DNA of 64,000 bases. Source: a virus. Below, piece after piece: positions 12,437 through 19,422 of this stretch. Position 1 is the stretch's first letter. Each line of letters begins with the position of its first letter. The DNA lies in the IMG/VR virus record IMGVR_UViG_3300034072_000578, positions 44,413-108,412 of that record, one strand, 5' to 3'. A model generated the notes under the pieces. The model had not been told where the DNA came from. It ran no database searches and was given only the letters and a program-made list of their open reading frames with translations. The translations under genes were made by a program, and so were the position numbers.

Positions 12437-13035
12437 TGGAATGGTTACTTGCTAACCTGATGACGTTCGGTAGTATCGTTCTGCTGGACATCGTTCTCTC
12501 CGGTGATAACGCCGTTATTATCGGGGCAAAAGCCGCCAGCCTTCCCGCCGAACAGCGTAAGAAGGTCATCAAATACGGCATGTTCATGGCCGCAGGTTTC
12601 CGCATCGTTCTGCTGTTCCTCGCGACCTACCTGCTACAGATTCCCGGTATCCGACTCGCCGGTGGTCTTGCCCTGCTCTATGTGGCGTGGGGTATGTTCA
12701 AGGATATCAGGGACAATGGTATCGTTGATGGTAGCACGGAGAACGTAACGGCTGCTGCGAACTATCGTTCCGCACTCTTCGCCGTTGCTCTTGCCGATCT
12801 TTCGATGTCCATCGATAACATTCTTGCCGTTGCTGGTGCTGCCGGGGATCATTACTTCGCGCTCATCTTCGGTATCGTGTTGTCGATCTTCATCATGATC
12901 TTTGCTGCCAATGCGGTAGCGAGACTCATTGAGAAGTATCGTTGGCTGGCTTGGTTCGGCTTGCTGCTGGTCCTCTATATCGCGGGTCATCTGATCTATC
13001 AGGACGTTCCAGTCATCGTGTCTTGGACTTCCTAA
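12436..13035 (+). CDS. terC: TerC/YjbE-family integral membrane protein
   Basis: 199 residues with six or seven membrane spans. DIVLSGDNAVIIG at the N-terminus and DLSMSIDNILAVAG in the middle are the two conserved acidic intramembrane motifs of TerC. The family is tied to tellurite resistance and to manganese or other metal export. Translationally coupled to terB and followed by a strong terminator. No TerD or TerZ gene is present, so the cassette is minimal. Confidence 0.88.
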   Translation: MEWLLANLMTFGSIVLLDIVLSGDNAVIIGAKAASLPAEQRKKVIKYGMFMAAGFRIVLLFLATYLLQIPGIRLAGGLALLYVAWGMFKDIRDNGIVDGSTENVTAAANYRSALFAVALADLSMSIDNILAVAGAAGDHYFALIFGIVLSIFIMIFAANAVARLIEKYRWLAWFGLLLVLYIAGHLIYQDVPVIVSWTS

Positions 13036-13047
13036 TAAGCTAATAGA

Positions 13048-13072
13048 AACGGGGCTTAACGGCCCCGTTTTT
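13048..13072 (+). terminator. Rho-independent terminator after terC
   Basis: AACGGGGC (13048-13055) pairs with GCCCCGTT (13062-13069) and runs into TTTTT. Confidence 0.9.
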
Positions 13073-13153
13073 ATTTGACCTTAATCAAATAATACTAGAT
13101 TAAATATAAGATCAGGGCCAAGAAAAAAAGTTTGGGCTTGGTGCATTTTTCTC

Positions 13154-13181
13154 TTGCACCGAATCGATTCGTCGCCTAGAT
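13154..13181 (+). promoter_or_regulatory. Promoter of the large structured RNA
   Basis: TTGCAC (13154-13159), 16-bp spacer, CTAGAT (13176-13181). The spacer holds the perfect palindrome CGAATCGATTCG. The sequence after the -10 element (AGATCACCGG) resembles that at 22893 (GGAGTCACCGG). Confidence 0.65.
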
Positions 13182-13187
13182 AGAGAT

Positions 13188-14065
13188 CACCGGCAAGGAA
13201 ACGAACCGGTCGCTGCTTGAAGCGGATAAGCTAGAGTAATCTGGTGAAAGGTTAGGAGCCAAACCAAGCCGCCTAGTAATAGGTCAACTTAAGCAACATG
13301 GAACTGACCGAAAGGTTCCTCTATACAAGTAGGGGATAGATTGAAGGATAAGGGTTTTAGGTCCGAAAGGATAACTAGCAGAGCTAATCGGTGAGCTAGT
13401 GAAGTCGCAAACACCTGCACCAAGCAAAACTTATTCGAAGTCGATAGTGAACCATAAGGGTAATAGTTCGACCATTAGCGTGGAAGAGCATTAGCCAGTT
13501 ACCAAAGGTGGAGACACTTTACGTAACCGTTGAGTAGCCCGCAAGGCGAAAGACATGAGGCGTGTGGCATGTTGTTCCCCAAAAGGGAATGATACCATTG
13601 GACAAGCACGTCTTAACTGGAAACAACTTAGCATAACGGTAATGCGATGGACTCTTAATCCATTGATTGTTGGTTCAAATCCAGCAGTTGATTCATCAAC
13701 GCAAAGCCTTGTCCAGCTATAAGTGAAAGGCACCTAAGCCCTACCTAGAGTGGGGGCATGAAGTCTCGCAAGGATGGATTGTTTGTAGTGGAAGAACTCA
13801 TTGCTCTTTAGCGGGAGCTTAATGGAGGTAAAACTTCAATGGGATTAAGATACTATGAGTAGCTTGTAGTGATATCGCAAATGCCAGCGATTAATAAAAT
13901 GGCGGTGTTGGTAGTTACTATGATACCTTGACCGGGTTATAGTGGAAAAGGCCCTAAACAATAAGGGGTTTAAGACTGCCCTTAGTAAGTGTATTCTCAG
14001 CTTGCTAATTACATATGGGGATAATCGCGTAAAGTCATTGGTCTGACCGCTCGGTTTCCCCACCA
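13188..14065 (+). ncRNA. Large structured RNA with embedded tRNA-like domain (GOLLD/ROOL-like?)
   Basis: About 880 nt with no plausible gene on either strand, between its own promoter and a tRNA group. Local helices include ACCGG/CCGGT, CGCT/AGCG, GGAAC/GTTCC, TCC-GAAA-GGA, CTAGC/GCTAG, GTCGA/TCGAC, GTTAC/GTAAC around AAAGGTG-GAGA-CACTTT, TTCCC-CAAAA-GGGAA and ATCGC/GCGAT, whose loop can pair with a downstream TGGC (pseudoknot). GGACAAG (13600-13606) with CTTGTCC (13708-13714) encloses a tRNA-Lys(CTT)-like fold. The 3' end reads TTTCCCCACCA. Size, phage origin, tRNA neighbours and tRNA insert recall the GOLLD and ROOL classes, but membership needs a covariance search. Confidence 0.7.
13622..13693 (+). 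tRNA. tRNA-Lys(CTT)-like domain inside the large RNA
   Basis: Acceptor AACAACT/AGTTGAT pairs at six of seven positions, D-arm GCAT/ATGC with GG, anticodon stem ATGGA/TCCAT around CTCTTAA (anticodon CTT), T-arm GTTGG-TTCAAAT-CCAGC. No CCA is encoded (T then CAT). It is framed by the 7-bp helix GGACAAG/CTTGTCC, so it may be a structural domain, a released tRNA, or both. Confidence 0.65.
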
Positions 14066-14066
14066 T

Positions 14067-14144
14067 GGCCTATGTAGCTCAGTCCGGTTAGAGCGTCCGA
14101 TAAATAAGGAAGGTCGTTGGTTCGAATCCAACCCTAAGGCCCCA
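14067..14144 (+). tRNA. tRNA-like, anticodon arm shortened, probably decayed
   Basis: D-arm GCTC/GAGC, T-arm GTTGG-TTCGAAT-CCAAC and an encoded CCA are clear. The acceptor strands GGCCTATG and CTAAGGCC contain two mismatches. The anticodon arm is two bases short (TCC and GGA around GATAAATAA), so no anticodon can be assigned. Confidence 0.45.
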
Positions 14145-14145
14145 T

Positions 14146-14242
14146 AGCGCGGTAGTTTGAGTGTGCTTCTGGACAGAAGTATGCAGACAAAACAGCTTTC
14201 GGAGGATTGAAGACGGGGGTTTGAATCCCTCTCGCGCTTCCA
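14146..14242 (+). tRNA. tRNA-like, class II, identity unclear
   Basis: Acceptor AGCGCGG/TCGCGCT, T73, CCA, and T-arm GGGGG-TTTGAAT-CCCTC are present, with a long variable region containing a TTCG turn. The anticodon arm is ambiguous: CTTCT/AGAAG leaves a four-base loop, while a CTGGACA loop would give GGA (Ser). It follows the previous tRNA-like unit by one base. Confidence 0.4.
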
Positions 14243-14244
14243 AC

Positions 14245-14354
14245 GGGACGGTAATTCAGCGGTAGAAGACGAAACCTTGTCTAAGCCCTTTGAGGGTGAT
14301 GGACCCCAAGACAAGGCCAGATAGTCGGAGGTTCGATCCCTCCCCGTCCCGCCA
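14245..14354 (+). tRNA. tRNA-like with an enlarged anticodon region
   Basis: Acceptor GGGACGG/CCGTCCC, G73, CCA, T-arm GGAGG-TTCGATC-CCTCC and a D-loop with GG are intact. Between the D and T arms lie about 57 nt in which CCTTGTCT pairs with AGACAAGG over 8 bp around two small hairpins. TTGTCTA inside this region equals the Asp(GTC) loop at 4024 and G73 fits aspartate, so an insertion in a tRNA-Asp is possible. Confidence 0.45.
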
Positions 14355-14562
14355 CTTAATAACATTGAAACATGATGGTCTGCACATTGTCATGTTTCAA
14401 CCTTGTTAAGTTTCACATTATCGGTGGGCTGAAATCCAGCGATAGAGGCAAGCCCCTAAGCAAGGCTCCTACGTGAACCTAATCCATAGTGTTAGGAGCG
14501 ATGATTTACGCTAGCTATGATTAGGGGAAGCTAGAAAGGTTATAGACCTGATAAACTTCCCC
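14355..14562 (+). ncRNA. Second structured RNA region between tRNAs
   Basis: It starts right after a CCA. A long hairpin has CTTAATAA/TTGTTAAG (14355-14362 with 14403-14410) continuing into TTGAAACATGA/TCATGTTTCAA (14365-14375 with 14390-14400). Further helices: TATCG/CGATA, GCTCCTA/TAGGAGC, and GGGGAAG (14524-14530) with CTTCCCC (14556-14562) enclosing AGGT-TATAG-ACCT. No gene is present. It ends eight bases before tRNA-Lys. Confidence 0.55.
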
Positions 14563-14570
14563 TTCTTAGT

Positions 14571-14647
14571 GGACCCTTAGCTCATTTGGTTAGAGCGACG
14601 GACTTTTAATCTGTAGGTGCTGGGTTCGAATCCCAGAGGGTCCACCA
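14571..14647 (+). tRNA. tRNA-Lys(TTT)
   Basis: Acceptor GGACCCT/AGGGTCC, A73, CCA. The anticodon stem ACGGA/TCTGT encloses CTTTTAA, anticodon TTT. D-arm and T-arm CTGGG-TTCGAAT-CCCAG are normal. Confidence 0.93.
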
Positions 14648-14663
14648 CTTACTTAGTAGTGAT

Positions 14664-14724
14664 AGAATACGGGTTGGTTCTTCAATTTGCTTTTGCCCAA
14701 AAGCTGTCGATCCGTATTCTTTCT
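14664..14724 (+). terminator. Hairpin with T-rich tail between tRNAs
   Basis: AGAATACGG (14664-14672) pairs with CCGTATTCT (14712-14720) and is followed by TTCTTT. The loop is long (39 nt), so termination strength is uncertain. It may be a processing hairpin. Confidence 0.45.
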
Positions 14725-14770
14725 TTATTAAGTGGGGTGTTATGTATTTTCTTACGTTATGACCTACCAA

Positions 14771-14854
14771 GCCCTCTTGGCGTAATTGGTAGGCGCAGCA
14801 GACTTAAAATCTGCCGGTTGATCCGTCTCGGTTCGAGTCCGAGAGAGGGCACCA
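14771..14854 (+). tRNA. tRNA-Leu(TAA)
   Basis: Acceptor GCCCTCT/AGAGGGC, A73, CCA. The anticodon stem GCAGA/TCTGC encloses CTTAAAA, anticodon TAA. Class II variable arm present. Confidence 0.93.
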
Positions 14855-15013
14855 AGTTTCAGAGCCAACTTCGCGGGCGTCTCCATCCGCGAGAAAACAC
14901 CTAGACATACCCTCTTGCATGTGGGTAGTTAATGGACGGTGGGGTAAAAGCCCTCAATATGCAGCGTTATATGACTGGCCTTCGGTGTCGCAACCTAGCC
15001 TTTCGACTAACCT

Positions 15014-15035
15014 AGGCCCTTCGGGGCCTTTTTTT
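15014..15035 (+). terminator. Terminator of the tRNA/structured RNA unit
   Basis: AGGCCC-TTCG-GGGCCT followed by seven T: a hairpin with a UUCG tetraloop and a strong T-run, closing the tRNA block 14 bases before the next gene. The 160 bases upstream of it (14855-15013) hold no gene that I can see. Confidence 0.9.
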
Positions 15036-15048
15036 GGAGTCTTACTAA

Positions 15049-15588
15049 ATGGGTCTTTTGGGTAAGAAGAAGCAAGAGCTTCCCGTCAATGCCGGTGTCG
15101 AACTTGGCGACTACGTTAAGGACGTAGTTACCGGTTTTGAGGGCATTGCTTATGCTCGCGACTATCACCTTCACGGTTGCGACCGTATCGAGGTATCTCC
15201 GACCAGCTTGGATGATAACGGCAACCCCAAGGATGCTTTCGTTTTCGATATCCTGCGCCTGACGGTGATCGAAAAGGGGCGTATGGCTTGTATCGAGCCT
15301 AACGCCCACTTTAGCGCGTTCACCATGGGCGCGAAGGTCAAGGACACCATCACCGGCTTTGAAGGCATTATCGGCACCCGCACCGAAATCGTCACCGGCC
15401 TTACCCTCATCGGGATCATGCCGACTGTCCTTTCCAAGGAAGGCGCTCTCAAGGACGCTAAGGTCTTCCCGGCTGGCCGGGTGGAACTGATCGCGGAACA
15501 GCCTGTCCCGGTCGCTCCTGAGGCTCCAAAGGGCAAACCGGGCGGTCCTACCGAACGTCGCAGCGCTGCCAAGGCTCCGCCCCGCTAA
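15049..15588 (+). CDS. Phage protein with two repeated GFEG domains
   Basis: 179 residues. Two copies of one domain: VKDVVTGFEGIA at about 24 and VKDTITGFEGII at about 96, each followed by a segment ending near KDAFVF or KDAKVF. The C-terminus is Pro/Ala-rich. This small beta-type repeat is frequent in phage genomes without assigned function. G+C-rich codon use. GGAG precedes the ATG. Confidence 0.7.
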   Translation: MGLLGKKKQELPVNAGVELGDYVKDVVTGFEGIAYARDYHLHGCDRIEVSPTSLDDNGNPKDAFVFDILRLTVIEKGRMACIEPNAHFSAFTMGAKVKDTITGFEGIIGTRTEIVTGLTLIGIMPTVLSKEGALKDAKVFPAGRVELIAEQPVPVAPEAPKGKPGGPTERRSAAKAPPR

Positions 15589-15614
15589 CAGCTATATTAC
15601 TAGCCGTTTTAATT

Positions 15615-15654
15615 ACTCCCGTTCTTGCTATAAAGGCTCGAACGGGAGTTTTTT
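15615..15654 (+). terminator. Terminator that contains the next gene's ribosome binding site
   Basis: ACTCCCGTTC (15615-15624) pairs with GAACGGGAGT (15640-15649), followed by TTTTT and directly by the ATG at 15655. The only Shine-Dalgarno candidate, GGGAG, is in the 3' arm of the hairpin, so translation of the next gene would depend on this stem being open. Confidence 0.8.
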
Positions 15655-16185
15655 ATGCGATTAAGAGAACATTTAATACTACGTGGAATGAATCCTAGCC
15701 TATACCGACACGCTAAATGTTATTCCACTAACAAAATCACCTTCTATTTATACAATTTAAGTGGTCAGATGGTAGGTTATCAACACTACCGACCATTAAT
15801 AGAAGAAAAAGGGGTTAAAAATAACCCTAAATTAGGTCGATACTTCACTAAATTACCTAAGAACACTATTGGAGTGTTCGGATTAGACGTTTTAGATGAA
15901 ACTAGACCAGAATTATTCGTAGTTGAAGGCATTTTTAAAGCCGCCAAGCTCCATCGGCTAGGCTACAACGCCATCGCGGTCCTAGGGCCGACCCCCAAGC
16001 CCATGGCAGCATGGTTTCGCGCTCTACGAGGCTCCTACAAGCTCCTAGCGATCGGTGACAATGACCGGGCCGGTCAATATCTGGTCGATATTGTTGGCGC
16101 TGGCACCCTTTCCCCTGTAGATTTGGACGAAATGGACGACTCAGCGGTGGTGGAATTGGCAAATGAGCAAATACAGCGGTATTAA
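15655..16185 (+). CDS. TOPRIM-domain protein (primase-like)
   Basis: 176 residues. LFVVEGIFKA (Glu91) followed by GDNDRAG at 134-140 (Asp135, Asp137) is the TOPRIM signature of DnaG-type primases and topoisomerases. The N-terminal 80 residues contain no zinc finger, and no helicase part follows, so it is a short, stand-alone TOPRIM protein. It could act in priming, RNA maturation (RNase M5-like) or repair. The second half is more G+C-rich than the first. Confidence 0.7.
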   Translation: MRLREHLILRGMNPSLYRHAKCYSTNKITFYLYNLSGQMVGYQHYRPLIEEKGVKNNPKLGRYFTKLPKNTIGVFGLDVLDETRPELFVVEGIFKAAKLHRLGYNAIAVLGPTPKPMAAWFRALRGSYKLLAIGDNDRAGQYLVDIVGAGTLSPVDLDEMDDSAVVELANEQIQRY

Positions 16186-16294
16186 ATGGAAGATTAAAGC
16201 TTACTTGATAGCTAAGTTTTGGAATCCCAAAAGAAATAGCAAAGAATATTGGGGTTTTATTAAGAACGCCAGCAAAAGGAAGATTAAGAAATGA
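16163..16294 (+). CDS. Hypothetical basic protein, 43 aa
   Basis: Overlaps the TOPRIM gene end by 23 bases and the next start by four (ATGA). Lys-rich with several Trp. Unrecognised. Confidence 0.45.
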   Translation: MSKYSGIKWKIKAYLIAKFWNPKRNSKEYWGFIKNASKRKIKK

Positions 16295-16608
16295 CTAATA
16301 TTATAGTGTCAAACCAAGTAGAGTGCCTGTCATGTGGTGATAGGCCCTATTCCGCTCATAGACATGACTTTAAATACTGCAAATGCGGTAATGTAGCTGT
16401 CGATGGTGGCCAAGCTTACCTTCGCAGGGTGTATAATAACACTAACTGGAAGGAAATTTCGATAAAAATACCGGAAGAAGCCGTTAATAAGGCCATCGAA
16501 GAGGTCGAAGAAGCGATCAAGACAGGTCGCAACGCAAGAGGGCTGGTATATGCCGCCCTGCGTGGCCTAAGAGACGGTGGTTTCACCTTCCCCGACAACA
16601 ATATCTAA
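16291..16608 (+). CDS. Phage zinc-ribbon protein (DUF7695-like)
   Basis: 105 residues. CLSCGD, HRHDF, CKCGN and VDGGQAYLRR at the N-terminus are a pattern seen in many phages: a small zinc ribbon with a conserved RHDF. The C-terminal half is helical. Function unknown. Confidence 0.65.
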   Translation: MTNIIVSNQVECLSCGDRPYSAHRHDFKYCKCGNVAVDGGQAYLRRVYNNTNWKEISIKIPEEAVNKAIEEVEEAIKTGRNARGLVYAALRGLRDGGFTFPDNNI

Positions 16609-16626
16609 GAAGGGTTGTTTTCTATC

Positions 16627-16707
16627 ATGGGCTGTCTTAAAGCATTGCTCAACGGGATCGGTCTTCTGATCGCTCTTTCCTTCCTCATTATCTTTTGGAA
16701 CGTATGA
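16627..16707 (+). CDS. Single-span membrane peptide, 26 aa
   Basis: Nearly the whole peptide is one hydrophobic helix (GIGLLIALSFLIIFW). The stop overlaps the next ATG (ATGA). Confidence 0.4.
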   Translation: MGCLKALLNGIGLLIALSFLIIFWNV

Positions 16708-16910
16708 AACAGTTTATCATTCACAAAGTTACCAACGCACCCGACCATGTTAATGGGACTCCTAAGGGTCCGATTTGGAAGCGGGCTAAGAGCCTCCATA
16801 AATATAAGAAGTTCTATACGAACAAGATGGAGGCTCTTCTTATCGCCTTTTATCTCAACCAGTTTAGCAAGTTCGGCTTCGAAGTAAGCGAACGGATTGT
16901 GGAGGAATAA
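16704..16910 (+). CDS. Hypothetical basic protein, 68 aa
   Basis: ATG 16704 with GGAA upstream and an ATGA overlap. An earlier TTG (16695) is possible but less likely. Basic N-terminal part, helical C-terminal part. Unrecognised. Confidence 0.55.
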   Translation: MKQFIIHKVTNAPDHVNGTPKGPIWKRAKSLHKYKKFYTNKMEALLIAFYLNQFSKFGFEVSERIVEE

Positions 16911-16914
16911 TCCC

Positions 16915-17268
16915 ATGGCTAATAAAGAGAACATGTTGAAGCTCGCGGAAGCCCTAGAGTCGGGCACCTATCCCCAAGCAAGAGGTAGCTGGGGCGCTGG
17001 AAGCTTCGAAGGCCACCAGACGCCAGCCCTTTATGGCCAAGAGGAAAAGGGCTTTTGCTGTATGCACGTTGCTCTAGCTCTCGCTACCAACACGGCTAGC
17101 TTGTCAGGTAATATGTTCACCCGCAGTCGCAACGCACGGGCTGATGCGACATCATGGCTGGGAATCGACGAAGGAGGCTTTGCTGATTTCGTCACGTTGA
17201 ACGACAAGGAAGGCAAGACCTTCCCCGAAATCGCCCAATATATCCGCGATACATATTTAGCCGACTAA
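16915..17268 (+). CDS. Phage protein, paralogue of the gene at 35667
   Basis: 117 residues from ATG 16915, preceded by GGAGG at nine bases. AEALESGTYPQARGSWG, GFCCMHVALA and FPEIAQYIRD are shared with the - strand gene 35667-36059 (AEALESGKFPQARHTWG, GFCCLHVMIA, FPEIAAEMRK). The Cys-Cys-His cluster is the most conserved part and may bind a metal or be catalytic. The function of the family is not known to me. Confidence 0.65.
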   Translation: MANKENMLKLAEALESGTYPQARGSWGAGSFEGHQTPALYGQEEKGFCCMHVALALATNTASLSGNMFTRSRNARADATSWLGIDEGGFADFVTLNDKEGKTFPEIAQYIRDTYLAD

Positions 17269-17282
17269 TCTCCGGGGGAATA

Positions 17283-17690
17283 ATGGAACTGCTATTAATT
17301 AACAAGCTAAGCCCATTAATCACTAAAAGAGATAAAAATAGAAAACCGGGTAGATACCGTTCCCTAGAATATAAATATATGATCGGGGAGAAGTCCAATC
17401 ACCGCTGCGTTCATTGCGGCGTTGATATGGTCTATGAAGGCCCACAAGTCCCTACCAGCTTCACCTATGAGCATGTCATTCCCATCTGCTACGGCTCTAC
17501 GTGGGAACTAGACAACCTTTATGGGGCCTGTCTGGAATGTAACCATCGCGGCGGCACACAAAGCGGTCAAGAGGCAACCCGACGCCTTTTGCTGGAACAC
17601 GGCATCTGCCTGTGCTACAACGAGGAATCGGATATCGCAAGAGCAGACGCGATGTATCGGCTTCATTTCGAGGACAGAATCGCGGCGTAG
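17283..17690 (+). CDS. HNH endonuclease
   Basis: 135 residues. CVHCGVDM (two zinc Cys), FTYEHVIPICYG (first HNH His), LDNLYGACLECNHRGGT (Asn and second Cys pair) form a complete Cys-bracketed HNH finger. It differs from the HNH_3 genes of this window and could be a homing enzyme or, less likely, a packaging nuclease. Confidence 0.78.
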   Translation: MELLLINKLSPLITKRDKNRKPGRYRSLEYKYMIGEKSNHRCVHCGVDMVYEGPQVPTSFTYEHVIPICYGSTWELDNLYGACLECNHRGGTQSGQEATRRLLLEHGICLCYNEESDIARADAMYRLHFEDRIAA

Positions 17691-17699
17691 TGAGGTTTT

Positions 17700-17900
17700 A
17701 TGGTTGTTATCGAGATTATTGTAGTATTCTTTTGGATACTTAGTGCCTTCACTTTCGTATGGAGCTTGCTGGACCTGTTTCTTGGCAGCTACTACGACAA
17801 AGAGAAAGCCCTTCCTAGGGTGATAGTATCTAGCATCCTGCTAGTTATCCTCTACAACCTCCCCTATGAATATTGGGGTCTAGCGGAGACGATGAACTAA
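17700..17900 (+). CDS. Two-span membrane protein, 66 aa
   Basis: Hydrophobic helices at about 2-27 and 40-56. Behind TGAGG. The stop overlaps the next start (TAATG). Unrecognised. Confidence 0.5.
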   Translation: MVVIEIIVVFFWILSAFTFVWSLLDLFLGSYYDKEKALPRVIVSSILLVILYNLPYEYWGLAETMN

Positions 17901-18100
17901 TGTGGTCTTTCATAGGCTTCTTTCTAGTCCTCGCTCTTGGGACGTATCTCACGGTAGCGGGTGGACTGTTGGTATGGGTAAACCATGCTTTTGGAGGAAG
18001 GTTTGAGAAAGCCGTCCTGATACCCCCAGCAATAGGATTTGTGATGCTAGCTTTTTGCTGGTATTTTAATCCTGTGAGCCTTGATGTAAATATAAGGTAA
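17900..18100 (+). CDS. Two-span membrane protein, 66 aa
   Basis: Starts at ATG 17900, coupled to the gene before it. Hydrophobic helices at about 3-26 and 40-58. The pair 17700/17900 resembles other phage couples of tiny membrane proteins, function unknown. Confidence 0.5.
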   Translation: MWSFIGFFLVLALGTYLTVAGGLLVWVNHAFGGRFEKAVLIPPAIGFVMLAFCWYFNPVSLDVNIR

Positions 18101-18106
18101 TAATAT

Positions 18107-18289
18107 ATGCAAGTAGGTGATTTAGTAACCCGCGTTAACCCATCCGTAACCTGTGCGGTAGGCAAGGTAACTGCCATCCTAGAAGATGGTAAGTTCCTAA
18201 TTAATTTCGGGCGTAAAAATAGTCTTCGGATGGTGGAAGACTATGTGCCTTTCGTTCCATGGCATAAGCGGAAGAGGGGGCTGGGATGA
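18107..18289 (+). CDS. Hypothetical small beta-rich protein, 60 aa
   Basis: The pattern VGDLVTR..AVGKVTAILEDGKFLINF suggests a small SH3/KOW-like barrel, with a basic tail. It overlaps the next start by four bases. Confidence 0.5.
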   Translation: MQVGDLVTRVNPSVTCAVGKVTAILEDGKFLINFGRKNSLRMVEDYVPFVPWHKRKRGLG

Positions 18290-18495
18290 CAAGACGTATT
18301 GAAAACCTAGATTGGCTTCCTATAGAGCTTGCTAGCAGGGATTTGAAGGTTGGTAGCGGGCAAGTGGTGGTTCTTTACCGACCACATGTTCATGGTAGCT
18401 GTTTGCTGGAATATACTACCAGCAACCCCGACTATGCTATGACCAATGCGGCTAAGCATGGCTACACTGAGTTTGCTTTGTTGGTGGATGGGTGA
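18286..18495 (+). CDS. Hypothetical protein, 69 aa
   Basis: ATGA overlap with the upstream gene and TGATG overlap with the downstream one. No motif recognised. Confidence 0.5.
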   Translation: MTRRIENLDWLPIELASRDLKVGSGQVVVLYRPHVHGSCLLEYTTSNPDYAMTNAAKHGYTEFALLVDG

Positions 18496-18857
18496 TGTCT
18501 TATTCTAGGAAAGTTTTCTACAGGGCTAGTGTTAAGGGTATTAACCGCCTTGGGAAAGAGCAAACCTTCTGGCTTAATAGCCTGCCGGTGTCTGGTTGCG
18601 ATCCTGTCACTTGGGCGGATTGGTCGGGTCAATGGGCCGACCTAGAAGAGTTCAAGGCTGACGTTAAGCGTCTGTCGGTGGAAGGTTTTAGCAACTGGTC
18701 TATCCGGTCAATTGACCTTAGCACCTTGCAGTGTTTGGAAGTTGTGGTAGTAACCACGACTGATACGAGCTACAGGGTTATTGGACTTGAGCCTACTATT
18801 ACCGACGAGGATCATCCTTGCGGTTGTGGGCAAAGATTGTGTTCTAGCTGTAACTAG
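18495..18857 (+). CDS. Hypothetical protein with C-terminal cysteine cluster
   Basis: 120 residues from ATG 18495. The last 15 residues (HPCGCGQRLCSSCN) contain four Cys and a His suited to a zinc site. Last gene of the rightward block. Confidence 0.55.
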   Translation: MSYSRKVFYRASVKGINRLGKEQTFWLNSLPVSGCDPVTWADWSGQWADLEEFKADVKRLSVEGFSNWSIRSIDLSTLQCLEVVVVTTTDTSYRVIGLEPTITDEDHPCGCGQRLCSSCN

Positions 18858-19212
18858 TTTGGGGCTTAAGGGGGTTGTGAGGTTTAGGTAATTTTGGGGT
18901 TAAATTTGTGAATGGTATGGAGCGGCCAAAGCCGTAACTTTCTAGGACATCCTACCCCCTCGACTCGCAACAGGTCAATAGGGCGAATCACTCTTTTTCA
19001 CATTCTTTTTTAATGCGCTTCCAAAAAACAAAACAAACAATGTCAACACATATAATCACATCACATAGTAATGTGATATAGTAGGGCCTACTCATATAGC
19101 CCCATATAAGCCCCATACAGTAGGGCCAGCCCTGCTAGGCTACCCTAGTAGCGCAAGCCCCTAGAAAGGCGCTCTAAGGGGCTTCCTAGGGGCTTGTATG
19201 GGGTAATGCATA
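18858..19212. other. Convergent intergenic region with inverted repeats
   Basis: No gene. CAAGCCCCTAG (19154-19164) pairs with CTAGGGGCTTG (19186-19196), and CCCCATAC (19111-19118) pairs with GTATGGGG (19196-19203), so a large foldback stands between the two converging gene blocks and probably stops transcription from both sides. G+C-rich blocks of the AAGGGGCTT kind recur in other spacers of this window. Confidence 0.55.
19060..19077. promoter_or_regulatory. Operator-like inverted repeat
   Basis: ATCACAT-AGTA-ATGTGAT, a perfect 7-bp dyad just after TATAAT (19051-19056). It could bind a dimeric repressor. No regulator is assigned. Confidence 0.35.
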
Positions 19213-19422
19213 TCAGCAAGGGCCTACCCTGTAACGCGGTTCATTATCCGGCCCCTTATAGAGGTTCATGCATTCATCACTAGTAGCAGGGTCCGCTACA
19301 GTAATGGGCTTAGCCTCCATAGTAGGGGCGGGTTGTATGTAAGTATTAACCGCCACCATAGCAGACAGTGCAATACAGGCCATGCTAATGGCGATGACAA
19401 ACAGAAGACAATTCTTAAACAT
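19213..19422 (-). CDS. Small membrane-anchored or exported protein, 69 aa
   Basis: An N-terminal hydrophobic helix (about 4-27) follows a basic MFKN start. The rest is Pro/Ala-rich with two Cys. It overlaps the gene upstream by eight bases. Confidence 0.5.
   Translation of the reverse strand: MFKNCLLFVIAISMACIALSAMVAVNTYIQPAPTMEAKPITVADPATSDECMNLYKGPDNEPRYRVGPC

Noticed and set aside
17283-17690. Terminase-associated packaging HNH role for the gene at 17283
   Set aside because: No terminase genes are nearby, so homing-type or unknown HNH is the safer call.
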